Assembly: GCF_021347895.1 (NCBI RefSeq)
Contig: NC_067116.1
Span: forward strand, 44,946,628-45,010,627
Length of the DNA: 64,000 bases
Direction of reading: 5' to 3'
Source of the DNA: Acanthochromis polyacanthus
Lineage: Eukaryota > Chordata > Actinopteri > Pomacentridae
The number at the start of each line of letters is the position of its first letter. The stretch's first letter is position 1. The translations under genes and the position numbers were made by a program. Under the pieces are notes generated by a model. The model had not been told where the DNA came from and did no database searches. It worked only from the letters and a program-made list of their open reading frames with translations. This document shows, one piece after another, positions 49,701 to 53,976 of the stretch.

Positions 49701-52700
49701 AAGCACGGTGGTGGCGGCATCATGATGTGAAGCACGGTGGAGGCGGCATCATGATGTGAAGCACGGTGGAGGCAGCATCATGATGTGAAGCACGGTGGAG
49801 GCAGCATCATGATGTGAAGCACGGTGGTGGCAGCATCATGATGTGAAGCACGGTGGAGGCAGCATCATGATGTGAAGCACGGTGGAGGCAGCATCATGAT
49901 GTGAAGCACGGTGGTGGCAGCATCGTGATGTCAAAGATGAAATAAAAATAAGCATTTCCTTTCACAATATGAAACAAAAACACTCGTAATAAGTGAAGCA
50001 TTTCTTATATATTTTTAGCACAACCTGGCCAGTTTGAATACACATAAAGCTATAATGCTACTTTATTTTATAAACAATTCAAAATTAATGAACTCCAGTA
50101 AACGTCCTTTTCAAACAGACCTCTTCTTTTCTAGAGACGTGTTTCAGGAACTGAGAAAGCCGAAAGCCGAAGCGCTAACAGAGATTTCCGGGTCACGAGG
50201 AGGCACAAAAAATAAGGAAAGAGACGAAAACAAACAAAAGCCAGAGTTTACACTGACGAGCAGAGAGCCTGAAGCAAACCGGTTACTTCTGTTCTACTGT
50301 GGGAAAAACTCAACGACAAGCAAGAAAACCGATAATAAAGCAGAAAAATGATACGATTACAATGAAAACCTGCATGAAAAACGTCTGAGAGGCTGCACAA
50401 CTCTCGAAATTGATGATGTGAAGCACGGTGGCGGCAGCATCATGACGTGAAGCATAAAATAAAAATAAGCATTTCCTTTCACAATATGAAACAAAAACAC
50501 TCGTAATAAGTGAAGCATTTCTTACATATTTTTAGCACAACCTAGTCAGTTTGAATACACGTAAAGCTATAATGCTACATTATTTTATAAACAATTCAAA
50601 ATTAAAACAGAGTTTTACTTCTTTTCATAAAAATGTGCTTTTCTAGTCGCTCATGTCTGGAGGAACCTTCAGGAACGATCAGTTCTGCACATTTCACTGA
50701 TAATTATTCAGTCTGAACAATCGCTGCTTCACTCTGAATAATTTGCTGCTTCTATTACTCAGATTTACCAGCAGGCCTTTGTTTGCTGCAGTTTGGGTCC
50801 ATGTGGAAACCTTTTATTCATATTCTCATTTATCTTCTTACTTTTATATTTAATACCTGTTTTTATTTTTAGTAGTGCTTTCATGCAGACTTTCTTTTTC
50901 ATTTTATTTCCGTTTGATGTATTATATTTATTATGATCCCATTAGTTAACCGTACTGCCACCTAAATGTACAATATGTTAGAATATGACCTCAAAAACAT
51001 TAAATTAGAATTTAAATTTAATGAGTCTCTATTTCGATAACAACCTTAGCGATTTGAGTAATTTTTAGATGAAAAAAATGTCAAAAACCTCTGATTCCAG
51101 CTTCTTATATTTGGATATTTTCTAGTTTCTCTTCTGTGACAGTAAACTGAATATTTTGGTGATGGACAAAATGTTTGTCATCTTGAGCTTTGGAAAACAC
51201 GTTTTTTAATTTTTTTGGACAGTTTATTGACCAAATACCCGATTCATAATTTAAACCACACGGCCAAAACATTTCTTGGTTTCACTTGAATTTTTTAATG
51301 TAAACCTGATAGGCGGGTTCAAAAACGAGACAAGCTGCTGTTTTATTAACAACCGGCCTTTAAACAGATATTTTTGCTGTTTTGTCATCGTGCTGGTTAA
51401 ATAATTGAGTCATCGTAGTGCTGAAAGACTGAACTGAGTCACACAAGTCGTTTCTTTTGCTCTGCGGAGCATTTTTTTGTTCTTCTGTTTCACAATCCAG
51501 CGGTCATTCAGGAAAACGCTCCGTTGACTAAAACTAAAGTTCAGCCGTTCGTTCTCGTCTGTTTTTATCTGACTCCCTGCCATGTGCGTCCAAATCAGCG
51601 CTGCAGTTTGACCACTGGACCAGTAATGAACTCTGGAGGTGTGATAACCGAGGCAGGTGGAGCTGTGGATGTGATTGTGGTTATCTGTTCAGCCTTGAGA
51701 ACCTCCGATTGCCTCCATCGCCTCACACCGACAAAATAGGGCCGGCCTGAATAGTGGTTTCTGGTCTCCAAATATTCGGGCCCTATTAAAGACGAATATC
51801 TGAATATTTGTTCCGCCCCATAACGTCCGACCGGGGGGTTTGTGGCGGAGAGGCGGAGACGGCCCGAATATTCGGATCCGTTCGTCTCCCGGATCCAAAT
51901 TCTGCCTTCGTTTTGTCTTCAGTTAAACTGAAGAATTCCCAAACAGCGGAGGTCTTCAGCATCTTGTCTTGTGTTTATGCAATGAAGTGAAGCGTGACGT
52001 CAGAGTCTGCAGCAACCCGGACATTAGAGTGGTGGTAAGAAACAGGAATGGAGGAGCCGAGATGAGCCGAACACGACGGGATGAGCCGAAGTGGGCCGAA
52101 GGCGAAGGGAAGAGACGAGCTCCGAATATTTTCGTCTGGGGGAGAAGGGGTGATCACATAGACATATGTGTATATGTTTATGTGATCACACGACGGGATG
52201 AGCCGATGTGAGTCGATATGAGCCAAAAAAAGAGTCGATATGAGCCAAAGGTGGAGGGAAGACAGTAACGCCGCATATCCTTTCCGCCCAGTAACGTCCG
52301 ACGGGGGGATATTCTGATACCAAAATTAATATCCGGATACCGCCGTAGCGAACAAATATTCGGATATTCAGATATTCGGATCCAGCCCTACGACAAAATC
52401 TACAAAATCTACGATTTGTCCGATTTCTTGTAGATTTTATCCAAAGCGACGCACATCAGAGAGGAGATACACCAAAACATCTTAGAATAATTCAAAACAT
52501 ACAATAAATTATGTTTGAAAATATGGTTTATTGAGACTAAAAATGTAAAAATGTACACTAAATGGCCAAAACATGTCTTAATTTTTCAATCAATACAAAG
52601 CTGTGTAAATTCATATATTTGTTGTTTTCCTTCATAAAGTCGACACAGCAGACCTTTAAAATTAGTCTTTTTGCTCAGATTTGATCATAGAAAAGAGAAA

Positions 52701-52869
52701 AGAGGCCTTCAGTAGTTTGAATTTATTCATAATGAGTAAATATTTGCATTATTTTCTAACTAAAAATGTCCAAATTTGTACTGGATGACCCAAACATTTC
52801 CTGATTTTCTTGCTGTTTCTCTGCAGGAAGCACGTGCAGAACGGCGTCGCCAAGGAGAAGCATCTATAA
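5281..52869 (+). CDS. cers1: ceramide synthase 1 (TLC/Lag1 family), complete, seven coding exons
   Basis: CERS1 N-acylates sphingoid bases with fatty acyl-CoA (C18-CoA is preferred by the mammalian enzyme) in the ER membrane. Exons 5281-5520, 40446-40605, 46328-46508, 47849-48010, 48205-48352, 48461-48612 and 52827-52869 join in phase into 361 codons, close to the 350 residues of human CERS1. The N-terminus is short, with EPMPGYLEL and no homeobox-like domain, which separates CERS1 from CERS2-6. A TLC domain spans about residues 98-305. The Lag motif lies at 166-228, with WRKDSAVMVVHH (H179, H180) and LHDINDIQLE (D207, D210) matching the catalytic His pair and Asp residues of the family. Several hydrophobic segments occur, including about 57-70 and 277-304. 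The tail is acidic (EYEDED) and ends KEKHL, a KxKxx ER-retrieval motif. The ATG at 5281 has G at -3 and +4. Confidence 0.95.
5521..7797 (+). other. cers1 intron 1, first part: mixed sequence with an AT-rich repeat zone
   Basis: After the exon 1 donor there is ordinary intronic sequence. 5940-6560 is TA-rich with a degenerate duplication: acagtaaacaccc, then atgtacataatatatag-like blocks near 6075-6145 and 6230-6300. A (TA)n run is at 6459-6477. 6570-7797 is of higher complexity and I see no gene or repeat in it. Confidence 0.5.
7798..8354 (+). mobile_element. TTAA MITE copy 1 (piggyBac-like, non-autonomous), full length
   Basis: Bounded by TTAA at both ends. It begins CCCTCGTGTCATCCTGAGGG and ends GAGGACAACAGGAGGG. 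The inside is AT-rich, with ttaaagtttaaaaatgtg, ttcaacatttttgg and the central imperfect palindrome around aaaatc(c/t)...ggattttggttg. No transposase is visible. A perfect GGTCAgacTGACC palindrome sits at 7820-7832. Confidence 0.75.
8355..9097 (+). other. intron 1, no feature seen
   Basis: Ordinary intronic sequence between two MITE copies. I see no gene, repeat family or distinctive site. Confidence 0.4.
9098..9640 (+). mobile_element. TTAA MITE copy 2, full length with mutated flanks
   Basis: Same ends as the other copies, but the flanking tetramers are tcaa and ctaa instead of TTAA, as expected for an older insertion. It contains gggtcaaaactgaccc near its left end. Confidence 0.7.
9641..11733 (+). 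repeat. intron 1 segment with several copies of a dispersed tagcta/caaagact family
   Basis: Blocks resembling ggccattaaacattacagaa then gtctttgtcatggtg occur near 9745, 10630 and 10828. They are reverse complements of the copies near 14461, 25071 and 25408. A second local duplication, gggctcctaacag then gaagaa and ccttcaacagc, then tagctagcgcagt, occurs near 10435 and 10905. No protein or tRNA signal is visible, so I cannot name the family. Confidence 0.5.
11734..12586 (+). mobile_element. TTAA MITE copy 3, enlarged by an internal duplication
   Basis: Bounded by TTAA with the usual CCCT and AGGG termini, but about 850 bp instead of about 540. The block with attttcacagtgaaa, acttcc/acttctgatg and cacatttt is present twice (near 11808 and 12097), as is the gaatgttcttaaagaaaat block region. 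A T-rich run of about 27 bases is at 12379-12405. Confidence 0.7.
12587..13711 (+). other. intron 1, mostly unique sequence, (CAG)5 at 13118-13132
   Basis: Moderate-complexity sequence with no recognisable gene. A short CAG run lies at 13118-13132. Overlapping short open frames on both strands show no family signature. Confidence 0.4.
13712..14245 (-). mobile_element. TTAA MITE copy 4, reverse orientation, full length
   Basis: TTAA at both ends. It starts with the ctcctgttgtcctcatttac end and finishes with cacgagggttaa. A GGTCActttTGACC palindrome (4-base spacer) is near 14210. The central palindrome is around aaatccattgaaattcgctg. Confidence 0.75.
14246..16282 (+). other. intron 1 with one dispersed repeat copy and a LINE-tail-like patch
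   Basis: 14300-14520 matches 24908-25135: gttagctgtagta(t/c)ctgg, agagagcattgtgg, ggtttagctagcaa, accatgacaaagac. Near 15885-16000, a patch with taataaagcacaattcaaag and tgctttacaac resembles fish retroelement ends. I see nothing else in this stretch. Confidence 0.45.
16283..16764 (+). mobile_element. TTAA MITE copy 5, with a central deletion
   Basis: TTAA flanks, CCCTCTTGTCGTCC start and GAGGACAACAGGAGGG end. It is about 480 bp long and lacks the central hairpin found in other copies: the sequence passes from tttcttaagaaaat straight to aaagaaaatatcagaag. Confidence 0.72.
16765..18202 (+). other. intron 1, mostly unique sequence
   Basis: 17100-17215 resembles 30800-30925 (tttgttcatgcaaccgaact, then gacagttttctt), a diverged repeat pair. 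The rest is of higher complexity, notably 17380-17860, with no recognisable gene on either strand. Confidence 0.4.
18203..19845 (+). mobile_element. decayed Tc1-like element with internal minisatellite expansion
   Basis: Left end tacactgctgataaaaaatg then tattcacctcccttgg; the right end read in reverse is tacagcgacgataaaaagc then attcacccccttt. The ends are therefore terminal inverted repeats starting with TA, as in Tc1/mariner elements. The left interior has short stretches like those in fish Tc1 elements (cttatggctcctctgaag, agccaaagcttgacggg) with stops and indels. Most of the interior is a tandem array of a segment resembling transposase coding sequence. Confidence 0.7.
18506..19644 (+). 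repeat. minisatellite, 27-29 bp unit, about 40 copies
   Basis: The unit reads gcacggtggtggcagcatca followed by tgatgtgaa. Variants include gga/ggt at one site, acg/atg, accac for agcac, and a 2-base-shorter form ending tgatgaa. A block at 18820-19270 is dominated by the catgacgtgaacc variant. One frame of a single unit reads VKHGGGSIM, a motif found in Tc1 transposases. Confidence 0.92.
19846..20639 (+). other. intron 1, nothing distinctive
   Basis: Ordinary sequence becoming AT-rich after 20360, where tgtacactgtaaaa-type sequence begins; a similar block occurs near 22730. Confidence 0.4.
20640..21152 (+). mobile_element. TTAA MITE copy 6, full length with perfect central hairpin
   Basis: TTAA flanks, CCCCATGTCATCCTGCGGG start and GACAACAGGAGGG end. 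A perfect 23-bp inverted repeat (20806-20828 with 20836-20858, loop 7) lies in the middle. GGTCAaacTGACC is at 20661-20673. Confidence 0.75.
21153..24041 (+). other. intron 1, AT-rich with low-complexity duplicated patches
   Basis: 22728-23470 has several related blocks: aaaatcagtaaaat with tttaaa and gtcaaatgtggtttaaaaaa, near 22990-23140 and 23200-23320. atgtacactgtaaaa at 22730 repeats the block at 20370. I see no gene; the rest is unremarkable. Confidence 0.4.
24042..24312 (-). mobile_element. TTAA MITE copy 7, truncated, with a 39-bp perfect inverted repeat
   Basis: Reverse-oriented copy missing its outer end (begins near tttctttgtctgaaa) and ending cccgcaggacaactggagggTTAA. Positions 24082-24120 and 24132-24170 are exact reverse complements with an 11-base loop, replacing the normal middle of the element. 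Confidence 0.7.
24313..27679 (+). other. intron 1 with two dispersed repeat copies
   Basis: 24908-25135 and 25400-25490 belong to the family seen at 14300-14520 (ggtttagctagcaa, ccatgacaaagac). 25645-26145 on the minus strand is open for 166 codons but shows no recognisable family. 27050-27660 has higher complexity, without a gene that I can recognise. Confidence 0.4.
27680..27739 (+). pseudogene. tRNA-Gly(GCC) pseudogene, internal deletion
   Basis: The 5' part (gcattagtggttcagtggta, then ttctcgcctgcca with anticodon GCC) and the 3' part (gggttcgattcccggccaat, then gca) match the eukaryotic tRNA-Gly(GCC). The length is 60 nt instead of 71. The 3' strand of the anticodon stem and the variable loop (about 11 nt) are missing, so a cloverleaf cannot form. 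The acceptor stem pairs except for one A-C mismatch. A-box and B-box promoter sequences look intact. Confidence 0.85.
27740..28299 (+). other. intron 1, AT-rich, nothing distinctive
   Basis: No gene, repeat family or structured element recognised. Confidence 0.35.
28300..29150 (+). repeat. two diverged tandem copies, about 380 bp each
   Basis: Blocks repeat in order: atatatttaaata then gcaggtttattagcag (28388 and 28770), caagctaataa/caactaataagcag, gcatttattgc, ttctgtcttaat/ttctatcttag, and runs of agcttagctt (28615-28645 and 28965-28990) followed by acatctgtg-like text and cctacattt. It is an old local duplication. Confidence 0.6.
29814..30335 (+). repeat. two diverged tandem copies, about 365 bp apart
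   Basis: gtcagaaaa, cttagatgtcttgtt, ctgttgttcctcaa, attcagat, atttctgttgttgcct, caggt, ct(t)..aacaataa and ctgtac occur in order at 29814-29960 and again at 30178-30330. The second copy carries a small insertion. Confidence 0.6.
31339..31346. promoter_or_regulatory. CRE palindrome TGACGTCA
   Basis: An exact full CRE in a relatively GC-rich, repeat-free part of intron 1. Function is unknown; one exact 8-mer can occur by chance. Confidence 0.3.
32488..32501 (+). promoter_or_regulatory. X-box-like motif GTTGCTATGGAAAC
   Basis: Fits the RFX consensus (GTTGCCATGGCAAC and close variants) over 14 bases. It lies in a GC-rich island of intron 1. A candidate only. Confidence 0.35.
33940..34480 (+). 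mobile_element. teleost dispersed repeat starting at gactgtatatatagtggacg, right end truncated
   Basis: The left end gactgtatatatagtggacg, followed by gtagc, ggctccaaaaag and ccatagacccc-type text, is a repeat I recall from many teleost genomes, whose other end normally closes with the inverse of the start. Here it fades after ccaacgggtgacatcacgg. Probably a non-autonomous DNA element; the class is uncertain. Confidence 0.5.
34490..35278 (+). other. intron 1, nothing distinctive
   Basis: Moderately complex sequence (34660-35180) between repeats. No gene recognised. Confidence 0.35.
35279..35490 (-). mobile_element. TTAA MITE copy 8, truncated after about 210 bp
   Basis: TTAA, then agctcctgttgtcctcattt, aggcaccaaaaatattg and the following A/T-rich half up to ttttcaaaaaatttag, where homology stops. 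The terminal CCC is altered to agc. Confidence 0.65.
35811..37113 (+). repeat. minisatellite, 20-bp unit, about 65 copies
   Basis: The unit is atagagcaactttagctaac, with variants at the last six bases (tgaat, cgaat, ttaat, actaat). From about 36300 to 36670 a nine-unit block of about 181 bp is repeated twice in the same variant order, which is a higher-order repeat. Units become more degenerate after 36720. It lies inside cers1 intron 1. Confidence 0.92.
37265..37410 (+). mobile_element. retroelement 3' tail-like fragment
   Basis: Text such as ctgctgcaacaatacaaacc, ccactgtaggactaataaag and gcttattgcattgtac resembles the 3' end of a common fish non-LTR retrotransposon. No coding part is present. 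Confidence 0.4.
37729..37765 (+). repeat. (GT)n microsatellite
   Basis: An uninterrupted GT run of 37 bases inside intron 1. Confidence 0.95.
38124..38667 (-). mobile_element. TTAA MITE copy 9, reverse orientation, full length
   Basis: TTAA at both ends, ccctcctgttgtcttcattt start and gacgacacaaggcTTAA end. The central palindrome is around aaaatccagcaaaatttgct. Forms an inverted pair with the copy at 39253-39795. Confidence 0.75.
39253..39795 (+). mobile_element. TTAA MITE copy 10, full length
   Basis: TTAA flanks, ccgtgctgctgtcctgtgag start and gaagacaacaggaggg end. It has the usual internal blocks and central imperfect hairpin. Confidence 0.75.
39876..40109 (-). mobile_element. TTAA MITE copy 11, half copy
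   Basis: Begins at the central palindrome (aaccaaaatccagagaaatt) and continues to the outer end gacaacacaagggTTAA. The other half is missing. Confidence 0.65.
40118..40232 (+). mobile_element. retroelement 3' tail-like fragment ending (atcta)n
   Basis: The sequence gctgcacttttactgcttct, gtttggatgctgaactgt and caatgacaacaaggtttaat, ending atctaatctaatc, resembles a common fish LINE 3' end. Confidence 0.4.
40337..40404 (+). repeat. short tandem repeat, 19-20 bp unit, about 3.5 copies, before exon 2
   Basis: The unit aaaagcgtctgattgaatg is repeated with one or two changes. The array ends about 40 bases before the exon 2 acceptor and so lies across the likely branch-point region. Confidence 0.8.
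40446..40605 (+). CDS. cers1: cers1 coding exon 2 (residues 81-134)
   Basis: Acceptor ttttcttcag, donor gtaaga. It encodes DAAKMPESAWKLVFY, WSYTTYLLF and FFHDPPSVFY, all strongly CERS1-like. 160 bases, ending one base into codon 134. It lies 34.9 kb after exon 1. Confidence 0.95.
40606..41043 (+). other. start of cers1 intron 2, nothing distinctive
   Basis: Ordinary intronic sequence between the exon 2 donor and the next MITE fragment. Confidence 0.4.
41044..41203 (-). mobile_element. TTAA MITE copy 12, fragment interrupted by a microsatellite
   Basis: TTAActctcctgttgtccttc, then gggcaccaaaaaatattg; then an (ATCC)n run replaces the middle and MITE sequence resumes at atcagtaaaact and fades near aatcaaccaaaat. 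Confidence 0.6.
41105..41143 (+). repeat. (ATCC)n microsatellite inside MITE copy 12
   Basis: About nine perfect ATCC units. Confidence 0.95.
41204..42088 (+). other. intron 2, nothing distinctive
   Basis: AT-rich intronic sequence; no gene or repeat family recognised. Confidence 0.35.
42089..42480 (+). mobile_element. TTAA MITE copy 13, left end missing
   Basis: Starts inside the element (ttaaagtttgaaatgtgg), has an internal deletion, and ends gaggacaacaggagggtta, where the TTAA has become ttac. Confidence 0.65.
42481..43067 (+). other. intron 2, higher-complexity island, no gene recognised
   Basis: 42500-43020 is more GC-rich than its surroundings and free of the repeats described here. 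No family signature appears in any frame. It might be conserved non-coding sequence, which cannot be judged from one genome. Confidence 0.35.
43068..43655. mobile_element. TTAA MITE copy 14, fold-back form with two right ends
   Basis: The left half is in reverse orientation (ccctcctgtcgtcctcattt, caccaaaaaatattg, ttcaggaagaaaattcc). The right half is in forward orientation and ends with the same terminus (gataattgaacaacaggaga, then gTTAA). The element is therefore a long imperfect inverted repeat lacking the GGTCA-bearing end. Confidence 0.7.
43735..44062 (+). repeat. duplicated segment B, copy 1 (328 bp)
   Basis: Nearly identical to 50091-50411. It runs from aactccagtaaac through cttcttttctcgagacgcg, gccgaaagccgaagcgctaa, cacgaggaggcacaaaaaat to ggctgcacagctctctaaat. 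The other copy lacks 7 bases near its start and has a handful of substitutions. Nature unknown; no protein family recognised. Confidence 0.9.
44100..44640 (+). repeat. two diverged direct copies of a roughly 250-bp repeat
   Basis: aaattcaagacattttggac with acaaa, cacatttgagttc(g/t)gtt, gatctgc.cctggatcagt and catcca occur at about 44160-44352 and 44372-44628. The same blocks appear, more diverged, at 56875-56950 and inverted near 47150, so this is a dispersed family. Confidence 0.55.
44641..45788 (+). other. intron 2, AT-rich, nothing distinctive
   Basis: 45625-45720 is low-complexity ttatttta-type sequence. No gene recognised. Confidence 0.35.
45789..46026 (+). mobile_element. tRNA-derived SINE with target-site duplication
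   Basis: The head has Pol III boxes (A: ggctcagtgggtagagtgg; B: ggtttgatcctc). The body has gtgtccctgagcaagacacc and gaacccctaactgctcctga, and the tail has gtaaagcgctttggataaaa and gcgctatatcaatac. The layout matches the AFC-type tRNA-derived SINEs of percomorph fish. Flanking accatgagtg occurs at 45779-45788 and 46027-46036, a 10-bp target duplication, although the first acca may partly be SINE end. Confidence 0.8.
46037..46327 (+). other. end of intron 2 before exon 3
   Basis: gttgtaaagtgctctataaa just after the SINE looks like another retroelement tail into which the SINE inserted. The remainder is unique sequence leading to the exon 3 acceptor. Confidence 0.4.
46328..46508 (+). CDS. cers1: cers1 coding exon 3 (residues 134-194), His-His motif
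   Basis: Acceptor ccctcag, donor gtgttt, which is weaker than the usual gtragt. It encodes YLIQGSFYGHSIYAT, WRKDS and VVHHIITL, including the H179/H180 pair. Codons 134 and 194 are split at the junctions and restore Asn and Arg. Confidence 0.95.
46555..46637 (-). mobile_element. TTAA MITE copy 15, short terminal fragment
   Basis: TTAAccctcctgttgtcctc, then ccaaaaaatattg and gtctgaaaaaaatcc; homology stops near 46637. It begins 46 bases after the exon 3 donor. Confidence 0.7.
46638..47405 (+). repeat. dispersed repeat with internal duplication; related to 56690-57715
   Basis: tttgtcattt...cctgttttgtgc, and tctttgggac, tagtctctttgtgacatgaa, gatacatcccataatactga then tgctcaaa, occur twice (46638-46803 and 46917-47132). 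The end atttcaacccac, ctttaagggcctg and aatcagctgattgtgaggag matches 57550-57700 directly and 56694-56830 in inverted form. Confidence 0.65.
47406..47848 (+). other. end of intron 3, nothing distinctive
   Basis: Unique-looking intronic sequence up to the exon 4 acceptor. Confidence 0.35.
47849..48010 (+). CDS. cers1: cers1 coding exon 4 (residues 194-248), catalytic Asp segment
   Basis: Acceptor ttcctcag, donor gtgagc. It encodes YHNVGILVLFLHDINDIQLE with D207 and D210, then FTKLNVYLKSRGG, which closely matches the vertebrate CERS1 Lag motif. It ends inside Trp248. Confidence 0.95.
48205..48352 (+). CDS. cers1: cers1 coding exon 5 (residues 248-297)
   Basis: Acceptor ctgtttcag, donor gtgagg. 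It encodes WFRLYWFPLKVLYAT, IPFYFFFNALL and MNIYWFL, the membrane core at the end of the TLC domain. Intron 4 before it is only 194 bp. Confidence 0.95.
48461..48612 (+). CDS. cers1: cers1 coding exon 6 (residues 298-348), last membrane segment and acidic tail
   Basis: Acceptor ccttggcag, donor gtgagc. It encodes FIVVFVVKVLK, then NDVREYEDEDSS and a polar tail. Intron 5 is 108 bp. If intron 6 is retained, the frame reads into TGA directly at the donor and stops after residue 348. Confidence 0.92.
48924..49930 (+). repeat. second array of the Tc1-derived minisatellite, 29-bp unit, about 35 copies
   Basis: Same unit as at 18506-19644 (gaagcacggtggtggcagca, then tcatgatgt), more uniform, with gga/ggt and cagcat/cggcat variants. 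It lies in cers1 intron 6, about 310 bases after exon 6. No Tc1 terminal repeats or other Tc1 sequence flank it. Confidence 0.93.
49940..50088 (+). repeat. duplicated segment A, copy 1 (149 bp)
   Basis: From aaataaaaataagcatttcc to ttcaaaattaa. Matches 50457-50605 over the same length with only a few substitutions. Confidence 0.93.
50091..50411 (+). repeat. duplicated segment B, copy 2 (321 bp)
   Basis: A near-identical copy of 43735-44062, in the same orientation, lying between the two A segments. It is followed by about 1.5 minisatellite units (50412-50456) and then the second A copy. Confidence 0.92.
50457..50605 (+). repeat. duplicated segment A, copy 2 (149 bp)
   Basis: Second copy of 49940-50088, preceded by a minisatellite remnant as copy 1 is. 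After it the sequence continues into unique intron (aaaacagagttttacttc). Confidence 0.93.
50606..51728 (+). other. intron 6, nothing distinctive
   Basis: AT-rich intronic sequence; no gene or known repeat recognised. Confidence 0.35.
51737..52390. mobile_element. hAT-like non-autonomous element with exact 8-bp target duplication
   Basis: The left end is TAGGGCCGGCCTGAATA and the right end is ATTCGGATCCAGCCCTA, which are inverted repeats. The 8-mer cgacaaaa occurs immediately outside both ends (51729-51736 and 52391-52398). An 8-bp duplication with (C/T)AGGG-type ends fits the hAT superfamily. The 654-bp interior has no transposase. It contains gatattcggat-like blocks, several gatgagccga repeats, an inverted repeat gtgatcacata...tatgtgatcac, and a TGACGTCA at 51995-52002. 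Confidence 0.8.
52399..52826 (+). other. end of intron 6, nothing distinctive
   Basis: AT-rich sequence leading to the exon 7 acceptor. Confidence 0.4.
52827..52869 (+). CDS. cers1: cers1 coding exon 7, dilysine C-terminus and stop
   Basis: Acceptor gtttctctgcag at 52815-52826. The split Gly348 codon is restored, followed by KHVQNGVAKEKHL and TAA at 52867-52869. The KxKxx ending fits ER retrieval; as I recall it, human CERS1 also ends in a KxKxx motif. The acceptor is strong and the phase agrees, which supports this short exon 4.2 kb from exon 6. Confidence 0.88.
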
Positions 52870-53762
52870 CCGGCTCTCCGGCGCCACCGCCTGGCTCCAG
52901 GAAGCGACGACGAGACGCCAGAAAAAACCCTCAGCCGGAGGGGACGAGCGTCAAAACAGAAACAGAAATGAAGGTGGAAGAAAAAAGAAAAAACAAAACA
53001 AAAAAAAACCAACTTAGGGTGCGATGAGTTTTTATTCTTTGGGTTTTAGAACATTTTCATTTCATCGCTGTCGGTTTTGTTTTCTCCTTAGAGCACTGTG
53101 AATGTTCTCTCAGCTGTCTTACCGTCGTTTAACTTCACCTTTGATAGATTCAGTAGAAAAACAAACCGGTCGGGCTGCGTGCAGAAGAAGCGTCAGGAAG
53201 GAAAGCACTTCAGTAGATCTGTAGGTTCCTGATCGACAAGCAACATGCTCCAAAAGTCCGTCCGCAAGTCCGTCCATCCGTCTGGAGGGGAGGCCTTCCT
53301 GGCTGCTTCACCTTATGTACGGATTCCACTGCAGTGGTGGCGTCTGCACAGCTGCATCCATTAGTTTGAATAGAAAGGCAGGTGTGTGTGAGTGTGTGTG
53401 TGGAGAAAACATGGATGTAGCCGAGACTTTTAAAAGATTCAAAAAACAAACAAAAAAAAGTTAGTTTCACGACATTTCAACTCTCAGTTTGTCTCTTTGT
53501 ACCGATGATCAAAAAGGCATTGGGAATCTCCTCTTTGACATTCCTGTATGGAATTATTTTAGGTTTTTGTTGTTTTTTTGTGTTGCAAAGCGTCTGTCGC
53601 TGCACATGAAGGCGTACGAGCTGATTGCTGGTTTAATGACAGCAAATAGCTTTGAATTGATTGACCGGGTTTTGTTGTTTTATTTTTTTAAACGCTCCAC
53701 GAGTTGATTCTCCTCGGTGGTGAAATAGCCCCAGAGTGTAAAGACTTAAAAAACAGAATAAA
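52870..53762 (+). other. cers1 3' UTR (probable extent)
   Basis: Sequence after the stop codon up to the first good AATAAA at 53757-53762. It has a GT-rich patch near 53380-53402. A distal AATAAA at 55570-55575 could extend the UTR across the Tc1-like remnant. No second cistron such as GDF1 is visible. Confidence 0.5.
53757..53762 (+). terminator. candidate poly(A) signal AATAAA for cers1
   Basis: First canonical hexamer after the cers1 stop, about 890 bases downstream. Confidence 0.45.
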
Positions 53763-53976
53763 AAATCTGTATGATTAATAGAAAAAAAAACATTATGTAT
53801 GCACACATTATGGTATTCAGGAATGCATGATGTCGGAATGATTCAGGAAATTATGCTATGAAATCCTCTAGCTATGTAATCATCTTTATTAAAACTCATG
53901 CTGAACGTTTTCCGAGCAGCGGCAAACGCGAGGGAATTGGCACGGGACTCGTTCGAAGTCGGGTTTTGAGGGAAGC

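Noticed and set aside
18506..49930. CRISPR array interpretation of the regularly repeated 29-bp units
   Set aside because: The units are head-to-tail without unique spacers, and the genome is a vertebrate one.
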